Shown here: positions 1 to 7,694 of the stretch, in pieces
Position numbering within the stretch: position 1 is the stretch's first letter
How the letters are laid out: the number at the start of each line of letters is the position of its first letter
From: an uncultured Collinsella sp.
GTDB taxonomy: Bacteria > Actinomycetota > Coriobacteriia > Coriobacteriales > Coriobacteriaceae
NCBI GenBank assembly: GCA_902468695.1
Contig: CABQZS010000196.1
Coordinates: forward strand, 1 to 23,784
Direction of reading: 5' to 3'
DNA: 23,784 nucleotides
The notes under the pieces: generated by a model
Seen by the model: only the letters and a program-made list of their open reading frames with translations
Database searches by the model: none
What the model was told of the DNA's origin: nothing
Position numbers and translations under genes: made by a program

Positions 1-2
1 AG

Positions 3-296
3 ATTGACGGCACGATCGATGAAGTCAACTCGGCCATGCCGCTCGCTGACAAGTTCCGCGCCTTTAAGTGGCATGTGATCGAGCTAGCCGATGGCAACGA
101 CATGGCGCAGATTGAGGCGGCTTTCGCTGAGGCTCGCGAGGTGACCGGCGCGCCCGTCGCCATCATCGCCGAGACGGTGAAGGGCAAAGGCGTTTCCTTT
201 ATGGAGAACCAGGTTGGCTGGCATGGCAAGGCGCCCAATGACGAGCAGTTTGAGCAGGCCATGGCCGAGCTCGCGGCAGCAGGAGAGGAGCTCTAA
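3..296 (+). CDS. transketolase, N-terminal subunit (3' part only)
   Basis: This is the tail of the thiamine-diphosphate-binding half of a split transketolase, which moves two-carbon ketol units between sugar phosphates in the non-oxidative pentose phosphate pathway. The frame is open from the window edge (IDGTIDEVNSAMPLADKF...) to a TAA at 294-296, so the start lies outside. The visible part carries the end of the TPP domain, including the AETVKGKGVSFMEN segment, where transketolases have the conserved KGKG-x-S motif, and a WHGKAPN motif. The stop overlaps the start of the C-terminal subunit gene by one base (TAATG), so the halves are translationally coupled and almost certainly form one enzyme. 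Identification is firm; length cannot be judged. Confidence 0.9.
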   Translation: MDGTIDEVNSAMPLADKFRAFKWHVIELADGNDMAQIEAAFAEAREVTGAPVAIIAETVKGKGVSFMENQVGWHGKAPNDEQFEQAMAELAAAGEEL

Positions 297-1234
297 TGGC
301 AGAGGTCAAAAAAGTCGCCACGCGCGTAAGCTACGGCGAGGCGCTCGTCGAGCTGGGCAATGAGCACGATGACTTTGTAGTGCTCGATGCCGACCTGGCA
401 GCTGCTACGCAGACGGGTAAGTTTAAGGCTGCTCATCCTGAGCGCTTTTACGATGCCGGCATCGCCGAGAGCAACCTGATGGGTCTTGCCGCCGGCATCG
501 CGACCACGGGCCGCGTTGCTTTTGCGAGCACCTTTGCAATGTTTGCCGCCGGCCGCGCGTACGAGCAAGTGCGTAATTCCATCGGATATCCGCACCTCAA
601 CGTCAAAATCGGCGCCACACATGCGGGTATCTCGGTCGGTGAAGACGGCGCCACGCATCAGTGCTGCGAGGACATCGCGCTCATGCGCACGATCCCGGGT
701 ATGACGGTAATCGTTCCCGCCGATGACATCGAGGCTCGCGCTTGCGTGCGCGCTGCCTATGAGTTTGAGGGGCCAGTCTATATGCGCTTCGGCCGTCTGG
801 CAACACCGGTCATCAACGACCACGAGGACTATGAGTTCAAGATTGGTCGCGGCGTGGTCGTGCGCGAGGGGTCCGATGTGACTATCGTCGCATGCGGCCT
901 CATGGTCGCCGAGGCGCTTGAGGCTGCCGAGGCGCTCGCTGCCGATGGCATCGACGCCGAGGTCATCAATATGCATACCATTAAACCGCTCGACGAGCGC
1001 CTGGTGGTCGCCAGCGCAAAGAAGACCGGTCGCGTGGTCACCGCCGAGGAACATTCGATTATCGGCGGTCTTGGCGAGGCCGTTGCCTCAGTGCTTTCGG
1101 AACAGCATCCGGTGCCGATGCGTCGCGTCGGCGTGCGCGATGTGTACGGTGAGTCCGGCCCTGCGGTTGATTTGCTGCATAAGTACGGTTTGGACGCCGA
1201 CGGCATCGAAGCCGCGGTCAGGTCCGTGTTGTAA
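296..1234 (+). CDS. transketolase, C-terminal subunit
   Basis: This 312-residue protein supplies the pyrimidine-binding and C-terminal domains of the split transketolase and pairs with the subunit encoded just upstream. The pyrimidine domain fills roughly residues 5-170; Glu58 in DAGIAES sits where the catalytic glutamate contacting the TPP aminopyrimidine is expected. GATHAGISVGEDGATHQ and PADDIEA are typical of the family. The C-terminal domain follows from about residue 190. The length matches stand-alone C-terminal halves. The ATG at 296 overlaps the preceding stop. A gap of only 12 bases, containing the ribosome binding site, separates it from the PTS gene downstream, so all three probably share one transcript. 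Confidence 0.93.
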   Translation: MAEVKKVATRVSYGEALVELGNEHDDFVVLDADLAAATQTGKFKAAHPERFYDAGIAESNLMGLAAGIATTGRVAFASTFAMFAAGRAYEQVRNSIGYPHLNVKIGATHAGISVGEDGATHQCCEDIALMRTIPGMTVIVPADDIEARACVRAAYEFEGPVYMRFGRLATPVINDHEDYEFKIGRGVVVREGSDVTIVACGLMVAEALEAAEALAADGIDAEVINMHTIKPLDERLVVASAKKTGRVVTAEEHSIIGGLGEAVASVLSEQHPVPMRRVGVRDVYGESGPAVDLLHKYGLDADGIEAAVRSVL

Positions 1235-1246
1235 GGAGGGCTCTAC

Positions 1247-1699
1247 ATGGGATTTGTATCTGCCAATCAGGTGACGATCGGGTATACCGCCGCCTCGCGC
1301 GAGGACGCTCTGCATTATTTGTCCGAGCAGGCTGTTGAGCTTGGCTTTGCCGATGACGCGTCCGCTGTTGAAGCCGCGTTCATTGCTCGCGAAAACGAGG
1401 CCGAGACTGGCCTCGTCGCCGGGTTTGCCGTTCCGCATGCCAAGAGCGATGCGATTCATACGCCGGGTGTGGCCGTGCTCAAACTGTCCGAGCCTGTTGA
1501 GTGGCCGAGCTTCGATGGAGTGCCCGTCGATGTTGCGCTCGCGCTGTACGTGCCCGCCGGCGAAGCTGGAACCACGCACCTGCGTCTGCTCTCCAAGGCT
1601 GCCGTGATGCTGATGGATGCCGGTTTCCGTGACAAGGTGCGCGAAAGCACCGATCCTGTCGAGATTGCCGAGCTCATCAACGCCGGACTCGAGGGCTAG
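1247..1699 (+). CDS. PTS EIIA component, fructose/mannitol type
   Basis: This 150-residue single-domain protein belongs to the PTS EIIA type 2 family (fructose/mannitol/ascorbate class), cytoplasmic phosphocarriers that pass phosphate from HPr to an EIIB. The active-site histidine is His64 in AGFAVPHAKSDAI, the family's usual G-(I/F)-A-(I/V)-PH context. LRLLSKAAVML in the C-terminal half is also characteristic. The start is supported by AAGGAGG ending 7 bases before ATG. It is the last gene of the transketolase operon, suggesting the operon imports and processes a pentose or sugar acid; EIIB and EIIC are not in the window and may lie upstream. The substrate cannot be told from this sequence. 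Confidence 0.88.
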   Translation: MGFVSANQVTIGYTAASREDALHYLSEQAVELGFADDASAVEAAFIARENEAETGLVAGFAVPHAKSDAIHTPGVAVLKLSEPVEWPSFDGVPVDVALALYVPAGEAGTTHLRLLSKAAVMLMDAGFRDKVRESTDPVEIAELINAGLEG

Positions 1700-1741
1700 A
1701 ACGAGCTCTCCGTTCCATTAATCGATCCTTCTCCAAGGAAA

Positions 1742-1774
1742 AGGGCCACGACGCCATATAGGTGTCGCGGCCCT
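1742..1774. terminator. hairpin terminator after the transketolase-PTS operon
   Basis: A 14-bp stem with one A-C mismatch (AGGGCC-A-CGACGCC against GGTGTCG-C-GGCCCT) and a 5-base loop ATATA lies 42 bases after the EIIA stop. The following tract is only moderately T-rich (GTTCGCGTTT), so termination strength is uncertain. Confidence 0.7.
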
Positions 1775-1782
1775 GTTCGCGT

Positions 1783-1830
1783 TTCCCCAGATAAAAACTG
1801 CCAAAATAAACCTGTCCCTTATTGGCACGC
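1783..1830 (+). repeat. REP-like hairpin, copy A
   Basis: TGCCAA at 1799-1804 pairs with TTGGCA at 1822-1827 around a 17-base loop containing AACCTGTCCCT. The upstream flank TTTCCCCAGATAAAA is shared with copy B at 2266, and the inverse with copy C at 5475. Confidence 0.7.
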
Positions 1831-1854
1831 CTGCGGGTCAATGCACGTCAAACG

Positions 1855-1923
1855 AAGTTGCGGTGGAATAGTTCCTGTTTATGCCCGATAGGCTGCAAAA
1901 CAGGAACTATTCCACCGCAACTT
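1855..1923. repeat. 26-bp perfect inverted repeat
   Basis: Positions 1855-1880 and 1898-1923 are exact reverse complements, beginning AAGTTGCGGTGG and ending CCACCGCAACTT, separated by a 17-base spacer that itself contains GCC-CGATA-GGC. There is no T-tract on either side, so it is not an obvious intrinsic terminator. Length and perfection suggest a miniature element or a transcribed stem-loop. Confidence 0.85.
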
Positions 1924-1966
1924 AGGGTGCGGTTGGGGCGTATGCGTTTTGAGGGCAGGACCCATG

Positions 1967-2083
1967 GTTAGAGAGATTGCGCTCGTCTCTCTAAATGTCT
2001 CTCTAAAACAAGGTGCTTATCTCTCTAAAGTTAGAGAGATATACGAAACTTTAGAGAGATAAATCTATTGTTTTAGAGAGACG
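1967..2083. repeat. seven-copy TTAGAGAGA array forming nested palindromes
   Basis: The 9-mer TTAGAGAGA occurs seven times in about 115 bp: forward at 1968, 2031, 2051 and 2073, and inverted at 1986, 1998 and 2020. Copies 1 and 2 form a 9-bp hairpin (1968-1976 with 1986-1994). Copies 3 and 7 lie in a perfect 15-bp inverted repeat (1997-2011 with 2068-2082). Copies 4 and 6 form a perfect 14-bp repeat nested within it (2017-2030 with 2049-2062), and copy 5 lies in the apical loop. It is not a CRISPR: units are too short, orientation is mixed and spacers are irregular. Confidence 0.85.
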
Positions 2084-2205
2084 GAATGCCAAATCTCGTC
2101 CGTCCGTTACCATCTGCCAAAAATGGCAGATAAAGGACTCATCGAAGTAATGGGTTCATCGACGAGCCGCAATCGCCGATATCGGAAGAAGTAGATGCAG
2201 CCGGG

Positions 2206-2252
2206 TCGCCCCTCTAGTGTCTCTCGAAGTTGGATGGATGCTAGAGGGGCGA
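2206..2252. repeat. 12-bp inverted repeat
   Basis: TCGCCCCTCTAG at 2206-2217 is the exact reverse complement of CTAGAGGGGCGA at 2241-2252, with a 23-base spacer. The downstream TTGTCTTG is not a strong T-tract. It could be a weak terminator or part of the palindrome cluster. Confidence 0.7.
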
Positions 2253-2265
2253 TTGTCTTGCGATA

Positions 2266-2313
2266 TTTCCCCAGATAAAACCTGCCAAAATAAGCCTGTC
2301 CCTTTTTGGTGGG
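2266..2313 (+). repeat. REP-like hairpin, copy B
   Basis: CCTGCCAA at 2281-2288 pairs with TTGGTGGG at 2306-2313 (two G-T wobbles) around a 17-base loop with GCCTGTCCC. The preceding TTTCCCCAGATAAAA is identical to that of copy A. Confidence 0.7.
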
Positions 2314-2350
2314 TCAGTTAACGCAGTCCAGGTTGAGCATATGCGAGCGA

Positions 2351-2450
2351 GCGGGCTCCGGGTGCGGCAAGGTGACGTGAAACAAGCGGGCGCTGACCTT
2401 TTGGTCGCGCCCGTGAAGTTGAGCGTCAGATTGCCGTGCCCGGAGCCCGC
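2351..2450. repeat. extended 100-nt hairpin beside larE
   Basis: Positions 2351-2370 pair with 2431-2450 over 20 bp with two G-T wobbles (outer arm GCGGGCTCCGGG). Inside, TGACG at 2373-2377 pairs with CGTCA at 2424-2428, and a GC-rich inner stem closes on GACC-TTTT-GGTC near 2394-2405. Internal loops separate the stems. It lies just beyond the larE terminator and could be a structured RNA on either strand or a small mobile element. Confidence 0.65.
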
Positions 2451-2463
2451 GCAGCGCCGAGCA

Positions 2464-2490
2464 GTTACGCCGTTTGTAAAACGGCGTAAC
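2464..2490 (-). terminator. larE terminator hairpin
   Basis: GTTACGCCGTTT at 2464-2475 pairs perfectly with AAACGGCGTAAC at 2479-2490 around a 3-base loop, directly abutting the larE stop codon at 2491-2493. No long T-tract follows on the minus strand. Confidence 0.65.
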
Positions 2491-3369
2491 CTAAAGGTTC
2501 ATGTTGCCGTGGATGTAGGGGGTGACCTCGGGGGAGATGTGACCGCAGCCCAGCTCGCGCAGCGCGGACTCGATGGCGGCGGGCAGTGGGGCCTTGCCCT
2601 TGCTGTCGACGGCGGTACCGCCGAGGGCGGCGATCTTGGCGACATCTGCGGGCGCGGCCTCGATATGCATGCAGCCGCCGACCAGGCGTGCGCGAACCTG
2701 CGCCAGGTCAAGATCGTGCAGGTAATCCTCGCAGGCGCGAATCAGGTCGACCTTTTCGCGCGTAAGTTCCTCGCCCGTGGGGACGCGCGTGGCAAGACAG
2801 GCTCCCGCCGGCAGGTTCCAAACGGGATAGCCCCATACGCGCAGCAGCTCGCGCTCTTCGTCCTTGGTAAAGCCGACCTCCATAAGAGGGGAGCGTACGC
2901 CGAGCTCTTCTGCCGCGCGCATGCCAGGGCGGTAGTCACCGCGATCGCTTGCATTGCTGCCATCGATGACGGTGGGAAAGCCGAGAGACTTGGCGTGGTT
3001 GACGATAGCGGTAAAGCCGGCGTGCTTGCAGTGGTAGCAGCGATTGGCATCGTTGCGGGCTACTTGGGGGAGCTGCAACTGATCGACCGAAAGATTGAGC
3101 ACGGGGAGCTTAAAATGCGGCTCCTCATTGGTTTGTCCGTCAACGGACCGCTCAAACGAAGCCTGTTCAGGCGTGCCGATGAGCGGCGTGGTGAGGTGAA
3201 CGAGAAGTGTGCTGGCAGGCATGATGCGGGCGCAGACCGCGGCTAAAAAGCTGCTGTCGACGCCGCCGGAAAAGCCGATGGCGACGCGTCCGTATGCCAA
3301 AAGCAGCTGCTCGAGCGCTGCGAGTTTGTACTGAAGCTCCTCTGCAGGTGCGGTGGTGTCTGAAAGCAT
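2491..3369 (-). CDS. larE: LarE-type ATP-dependent sacrificial sulfur transferase
   Basis: This 292-residue protein is an ATP-pyrophosphatase-fold sulfur transferase. In characterised LarE the enzyme adenylates a pyridinium dicarboxylate precursor and donates sulfur from its own cysteine, building the nickel-pincer nucleotide of lactate racemase and related enzymes. The PP-loop SGGVDSS is at residues 34-40, NRCYHCKH gives Cys111 and Cys114, and PAGACLATR places Cys191 where the sacrificial cysteine is expected. Length is normal for the family. AAGGAA 6 bases before ATG supports the start. No larB, larC or larA is nearby, so partner genes must be elsewhere or the protein serves another sulfur-insertion step. 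Confidence 0.88.
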   Translation of the reverse strand: MLSDTTAPAEELQYKLAALEQLLLAYGRVAIGFSGGVDSSFLAAVCARIMPASTLLVHLTTPLIGTPEQASFERSVDGQTNEEPHFKLPVLNLSVDQLQLPQVARNDANRCYHCKHAGFTAIVNHAKSLGFPTVIDGSNASDRGDYRPGMRAAEELGVRSPLMEVGFTKDEERELLRVWGYPVWNLPAGACLATRVPTGEELTREKVDLIRACEDYLHDLDLAQVRARLVGGCMHIEAAPADVAKIAALGGTAVDSKGKAPLPAAIESALRELGCGHISPEVTPYIHGNMNL

Positions 3370-3403
3370 AAAACGTTCCTTACCAATATGTGCTTGGTCG
3401 AAA

Positions 3404-3431
3404 ACTATAATCCTATCGTGCTGCTTGTCAT
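3404..3431 (-). promoter_or_regulatory. probable larE promoter
   Basis: On the minus strand ATGACA (3426-3431) and TATAGT (3404-3409) are separated by 16 bases and lie about 35 bases upstream of the larE start. The plus strand of the same spot reads TATAAT at 3406-3411, so divergent transcription is possible. Confidence 0.4.
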
Positions 3432-3535
3432 AAGACTTCTATCTATGTAACGAAGGCACAATATGCTATATACGTTATATACAAATTTGAAAGTGCGGTA
3501 GAGTGTCAGTAACGCAATCCGGTGAGGGGGCCGAT

Positions 3536-4186
3536 ATGATCAAGGCTGTAATTTTTGACATGGACGGAACGCTGGTCGATACCGAGCGTTTGGGCATTAA
3601 GGCATGGAAGGCGGGCGCTGCCGAGCTGGGGGTCGCGATTGATGAAGCGCTGATCCATCAGTTTATCGGTCGCACGCTGCCCGATGTTATGGACATCCTC
3701 GATAAGCATTACGGCAGCCACGAAACCACCGAGGCGGTCTATGCCCGCCACAAGGAGATTCGCGACGAGATGGTCAAGACCGAACTGGAGCTTAAGGCCG
3801 GCGCTGCCGAGTGCATAGACGAGCTACTGGCTGCGGGCTATCACGTGGGCCTTGCGACGTCGTCGCGCCTCGCTACGGCCGAACGCAACCTTAAGATGGT
3901 CGGCCTCTTTGACAAGTTTGAAACGGTGACCTGTGGCGAGGACGTCGTGCACGGCAAGCCCGACCCCGAGATGTATCTGCTTGCCTGCGAGCGCGCGGGG
4001 TTTGCTCCCGAGGAGTGCGCCGTGGTCGAGGATTCGCGCAACGGCTGCGTCTCGGGCATCACGGCCGGCTGCCATGTCTTTGCCGTTCCCGATATCGTTC
4101 CGCTGCCGCAAGACGTGGTGGATGGCTGCGAAGCCGTGCTCGATACGTTGTTCGACCTGGCAGCGGCGGTCAAGGCCGTGCACTAG
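3536..4186 (+). CDS. HAD-superfamily hydrolase, beta-phosphoglucomutase-like
   Basis: This 216-residue cytoplasmic protein belongs to the HAD family with an alpha-helical cap, related to beta-phosphoglucomutases and sugar-phosphate or phosphoglycolate phosphatases. Motif I is DMDGTLVDTE (nucleophile Asp8, acid/base Asp10), motif II is the ATSS around Thr108-Ser109, motif III is Lys141 in HGKPDPE, and motif IV is VVEDSRNG with Glu165-Asp166. The cap spans about residues 15-80. A GTG at 3503 would add 11 residues, but GAGGGGG at 3524-3530 sits correctly before ATG 3536 and the HAD fold conventionally begins at this point. It is monocistronic, convergent with the lacI-family gene. Substrate cannot be assigned. 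Confidence 0.85.
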   Translation: MIKAVIFDMDGTLVDTERLGIKAWKAGAAELGVAIDEALIHQFIGRTLPDVMDILDKHYGSHETTEAVYARHKEIRDEMVKTELELKAGAAECIDELLAAGYHVGLATSSRLATAERNLKMVGLFDKFETVTCGEDVVHGKPDPEMYLLACERAGFAPEECAVVEDSRNGCVSGITAGCHVFAVPDIVPLPQDVVDGCEAVLDTLFDLAAAVKAVH

Positions 4187-4224
4187 ACAATTGCGGTGCT
4201 GAAACGAGCAATTGCCCACGTTTG

Positions 4225-4272
4225 CGCTTAAGCAAAAGGGCCCGGCAATGGTCGGGCCCTTTTGCTTAAGCG
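4225..4272. terminator. bidirectional terminator between HAD gene and lacI-family gene
   Basis: A perfect 20-bp stem (arms 4225-4244 and 4253-4272, core AAAAGGGCCCG) with an 8-base loop lies between convergent genes. The A-run and T-run within the stem give a T-tract on both strands. A smaller 7-bp CAATTGC/GCAATTG repeat precedes it at 4188-4214. Confidence 0.9.
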
Positions 4273-4297
4273 GCGACTTAGCATACTTGCGGGCGTG

Positions 4298-5410
4298 CTA
4301 TAGATACGCGCCGAGGTTGATGGCCGTGGCGTCGGTCTGGGTGTTTGCCTGGGTGCTGGCGCGCTCCAGTAGGAACGGACGTACCAATTCTTGGCGGTTG
4401 ATATCCTCGGCGGCGGTGGCTGCGGTGACGGTGCGTGCTGCAGAGCCGACGTGGATATGCTTGGTCTTTGTCGGGACCTTGTTCTCGATTTGCTCCATGA
4501 GCAGTTGGACACCCTTGCGGCCAATCTCGTAGCCCGGGGGCGCTACCGTAGTGAGCGGGACCGATCCGCTCCAAGCGAGTGGGTTGCCGTCGCATCCGGC
4601 CACGCGAACCTGCTCGGGGACGGAGATGCCTTTGTCGACCAATGCCGAGATAACGCCCGAGGCCAACACGTCGGTCAGGCCGACGACAAAATCGGGGCGT
4701 TCGTCGGCAGGGCGCCCGGCAATCTGAGCGCCAATGCTGTAGCCGTCTGCCGCGGTGTTCCACTCTCCGGCGTCAATGACTTCAATTTTGATATCGGGAT
4801 GCAGGGCGAGGGCCTTGTGAATGCCAAGCACGCGCAGGGTGAGCTGCATGAATGCCGCTCTGCCCACAACGGTGATATGCCGAGCGCCGCGGGCGATGGC
4901 GAGCTCGGCGATAATGCGCCCCTGCGCCTCGTTGTCGGCCGCTACGTAGTAGCCGGGCTCGGAGCAGTGGATGTCCAGATGGACGATCGGCACGGGCATC
5001 TTGGTCGTTGCGGGGTGCCAGTCGGGGGATGCCATGGGCTGAACCATGACGCCGGACATCTGGGTGCCCATAAAGTAGCGCAGGTAATGGTCCTGGAGAA
5101 TATCGTCGTTATCGGCGTTGGCGATGAGCAGGTCGTAACCGTGCTTGCGGGCCTCGTTATGGGCGCCGCTGGCAATTTGGAGCGAAAAGCCGTGATCGAG
5201 ACGGGGGAGCACCAGGCCAAAGGACTTGGTGGCGCCGCCTGCGAGCTGACGGGCGCTTTGGTTGGGCAGGTAGCCCAGTCGATTGATGGTTTCGTTGATG
5301 AGTTTGAGGGTCTCGGGGCGCAGCTTTTCGGGATGGTTGAGCGCGTTGGAAACCGTGCCCAACGAAACCCCGGCCTCGCGCGCGACGTCGCTGATTTTTA
5401 CCTTTGCCAT
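4298..5410 (-). CDS. LacI-family transcriptional regulator
   Basis: This 370-residue protein has the LacI N-terminal helix-turn-helix (KISDVAREAGVSLGTVSNALNHPEKL, about residues 4-28), the hinge helix segment NQSARQLAGG and a periplasmic-binding-protein-like sensor domain from about residue 60 to 335. The frame extends upstream, but ATG at 5410 is preceded by AAAGGGG and puts the HTH at the very N-terminus, as in this family. The last 35 residues, rich in Thr, Ala and Gln, exceed the usual length (about 335) and look like an extra tail. It is divergent from glmS; whether it controls glmS or a remote sugar operon cannot be told. The sensed ligand is probably a sugar or sugar phosphate. Confidence 0.88.
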   Translation of the reverse strand: MAKVKISDVAREAGVSLGTVSNALNHPEKLRPETLKLINETINRLGYLPNQSARQLAGGATKSFGLVLPRLDHGFSLQIASGAHNEARKHGYDLLIANADNDDILQDHYLRYFMGTQMSGVMVQPMASPDWHPATTKMPVPIVHLDIHCSEPGYYVAADNEAQGRIIAELAIARGARHITVVGRAAFMQLTLRVLGIHKALALHPDIKIEVIDAGEWNTAADGYSIGAQIAGRPADERPDFVVGLTDVLASGVISALVDKGISVPEQVRVAGCDGNPLAWSGSVPLTTVAPPGYEIGRKGVQLLMEQIENKVPTKTKHIHVGSAARTVTAATAAEDINRQELVRPFLLERASTQANTQTDATAINLGAYL

Positions 5411-5445
5411 AGCGGCCCCTTTGATGCGTTTCAAGTACAAGCCAG

Positions 5446-5476
5446 ATTGTAGCATCGCCCGCCTCTGAGGTGTCAA
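5446..5476 (-). promoter_or_regulatory. probable promoter of the lacI-family gene
   Basis: On the minus strand TTGACA (5471-5476) and TACAAT (5446-5451) flank a 19-base spacer, about 36 bases before the start codon. Both hexamers are near consensus but the spacer is long. The -35 box touches the edge of REP-like copy C. Confidence 0.5.
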
Positions 5477-5523
5477 AACCTGCCAATTAGGGACAGGTTT
5501 ATTTTGGTAGGTTTTATCTGGGC
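5475..5523 (-). repeat. REP-like hairpin, copy C (inverted)
   Basis: AAAACCTGCCAA at 5475-5486 pairs with TTGGTAGGTTTT at 5504-5515 (one G-T wobble). The loop TTAGGGACAGGTTTATT is nearly the reverse complement of the loops of copies A and B, and it is followed by ATCTGGG, the inverse of their CCCAGAT flank. Confidence 0.75.
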
Positions 5524-5533
5524 AAACGCTGGA

Positions 5534-5580
5534 GCCCAGGCCACCACAAAGGCGCCTGTCCCCATCGTGGTGGTTTGGGC
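5534..5580 (+). repeat. REP-like hairpin, copy D
   Basis: GCCCAGGCCACCAC at 5534-5547 pairs with GTGGTGGTTTGGGC at 5567-5580 (two G-T wobbles); the loop contains GCGCCTGTCCCC. Arms resemble copy E rather than copies A-C. Confidence 0.7.
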
Positions 5581-5592
5581 ATGTGTGCATCG

Positions 5593-5618
5593 AGTGGTAT
5601 CTAAGTTGAGATACCACT
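5593..5618. promoter_or_regulatory. operator-like inverted repeat upstream of glmS
   Basis: AGTGGTATCT and AGATACCACT are exact reverse complements separated by 6 bases. The repeat ends about 30 bases upstream of the TACAAT -10 box of glmS (5648-5653), so a bound protein would lie at or just above the -35 region. TGGT...ACCA half-sites are seen in GntR-type operators, but the cognate regulator is unknown. Confidence 0.5.
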
Positions 5619-5727
5619 TCTGGTATATCAGCTTGCGCTTGCGTGAGTACAATACTCGAACGTTATACGTCTCAGCGCCTCCCGTGCGTGGACGTCTTGC
5701 AGTCACGCGAACGAAGGGATTTATCCT

Positions 5728-7575
<1,848 letters not shown>

Positions 7576-7599
7576 TCGAGTTCCGTCATCCTTACGATT

Positions 7600-7640
7600 A
7601 AGGCCCGACTCCGCGTCATCAGACGGAGCCGGGCCTTTTT
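7600..7640 (+). terminator. intrinsic terminator of glmS
   Basis: AAGGCCCG-A-CTCCG (7600-7613) pairs with CGGAG-C-CGGGCC (7624-7635), one A-C mismatch, and a run of five T follows directly. Confidence 0.9.
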
Positions 7641-7648
7641 GTGTGGAG

Positions 7649-7687
7649 AAACCACCACAAAGGTGCCTGTTCCCTTTGTGGTGGTTT
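7649..7687 (+). repeat. REP-like hairpin, copy E
   Basis: AACCACCACAAAG at 7650-7662 pairs perfectly with CTTTGTGGTGGTT at 7674-7686 around the loop GTGCCTGTTCC. TTTTGGCAGGTT follows, recalling the arm sequence of copy C. It ends 8 bases before the stop of the convergent GntR-family gene. Confidence 0.75.
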
Positions 7688-7694
7688 TGGCAGG

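Larger units (their letters stand above)
1700..2490. other. gene-free, palindrome-dense intergenic region
   Basis: No plausible coding frame was found in these 791 bases. The stretch holds at least nine separate inverted repeats: the operon terminator at 1742-1774, REP-like hairpin A at 1799-1827, a 26-bp perfect repeat at 1855-1923, a 9-bp hairpin at 1968-1994, a nested palindrome at 1997-2082, an 8-bp hairpin at 2112-2131 (ATCTGCCA-AAAA-TGGCAGAT), a 12-bp repeat at 2206-2252, REP-like hairpin B at 2281-2313, an extended hairpin at 2351-2450, and the larE terminator at 2464-2490. Parts are more AT-rich than the flanking genes. It may be a graveyard of small mobile elements, or may encode structured RNA. 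Confidence 0.75.
5411..5727. other. divergent intergenic region between lacI-family gene and glmS
   Basis: This 317-base gap has no gene. It contains the lacI-family promoter, REP-like copies C and D side by side, a 10-bp operator-like inverted repeat at 5593-5618, and a TACAAT -10 box at 5648-5653 about 75 bases upstream of the glmS start. No glmS ribozyme core was recognised. Confidence 0.7.

Noticed and set aside
1967..2083. CRISPR array
   Set aside because: Repeats are only 9 bases, in both orientations, with irregular spacing and no cas genes.
2341..3246. 301-codon plus-strand frame opposite larE
   Set aside because: It is the antisense shadow of larE, which has catalytic motifs, a ribosome binding site and a terminator; the plus frame has no recognisable domain.
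5654..5727. glmS ribozyme in the glmS leader
   Set aside because: AGCGCC occurs near 5673, but only about 75 bases of leader exist and the conserved core pairings of the ribozyme are not present.
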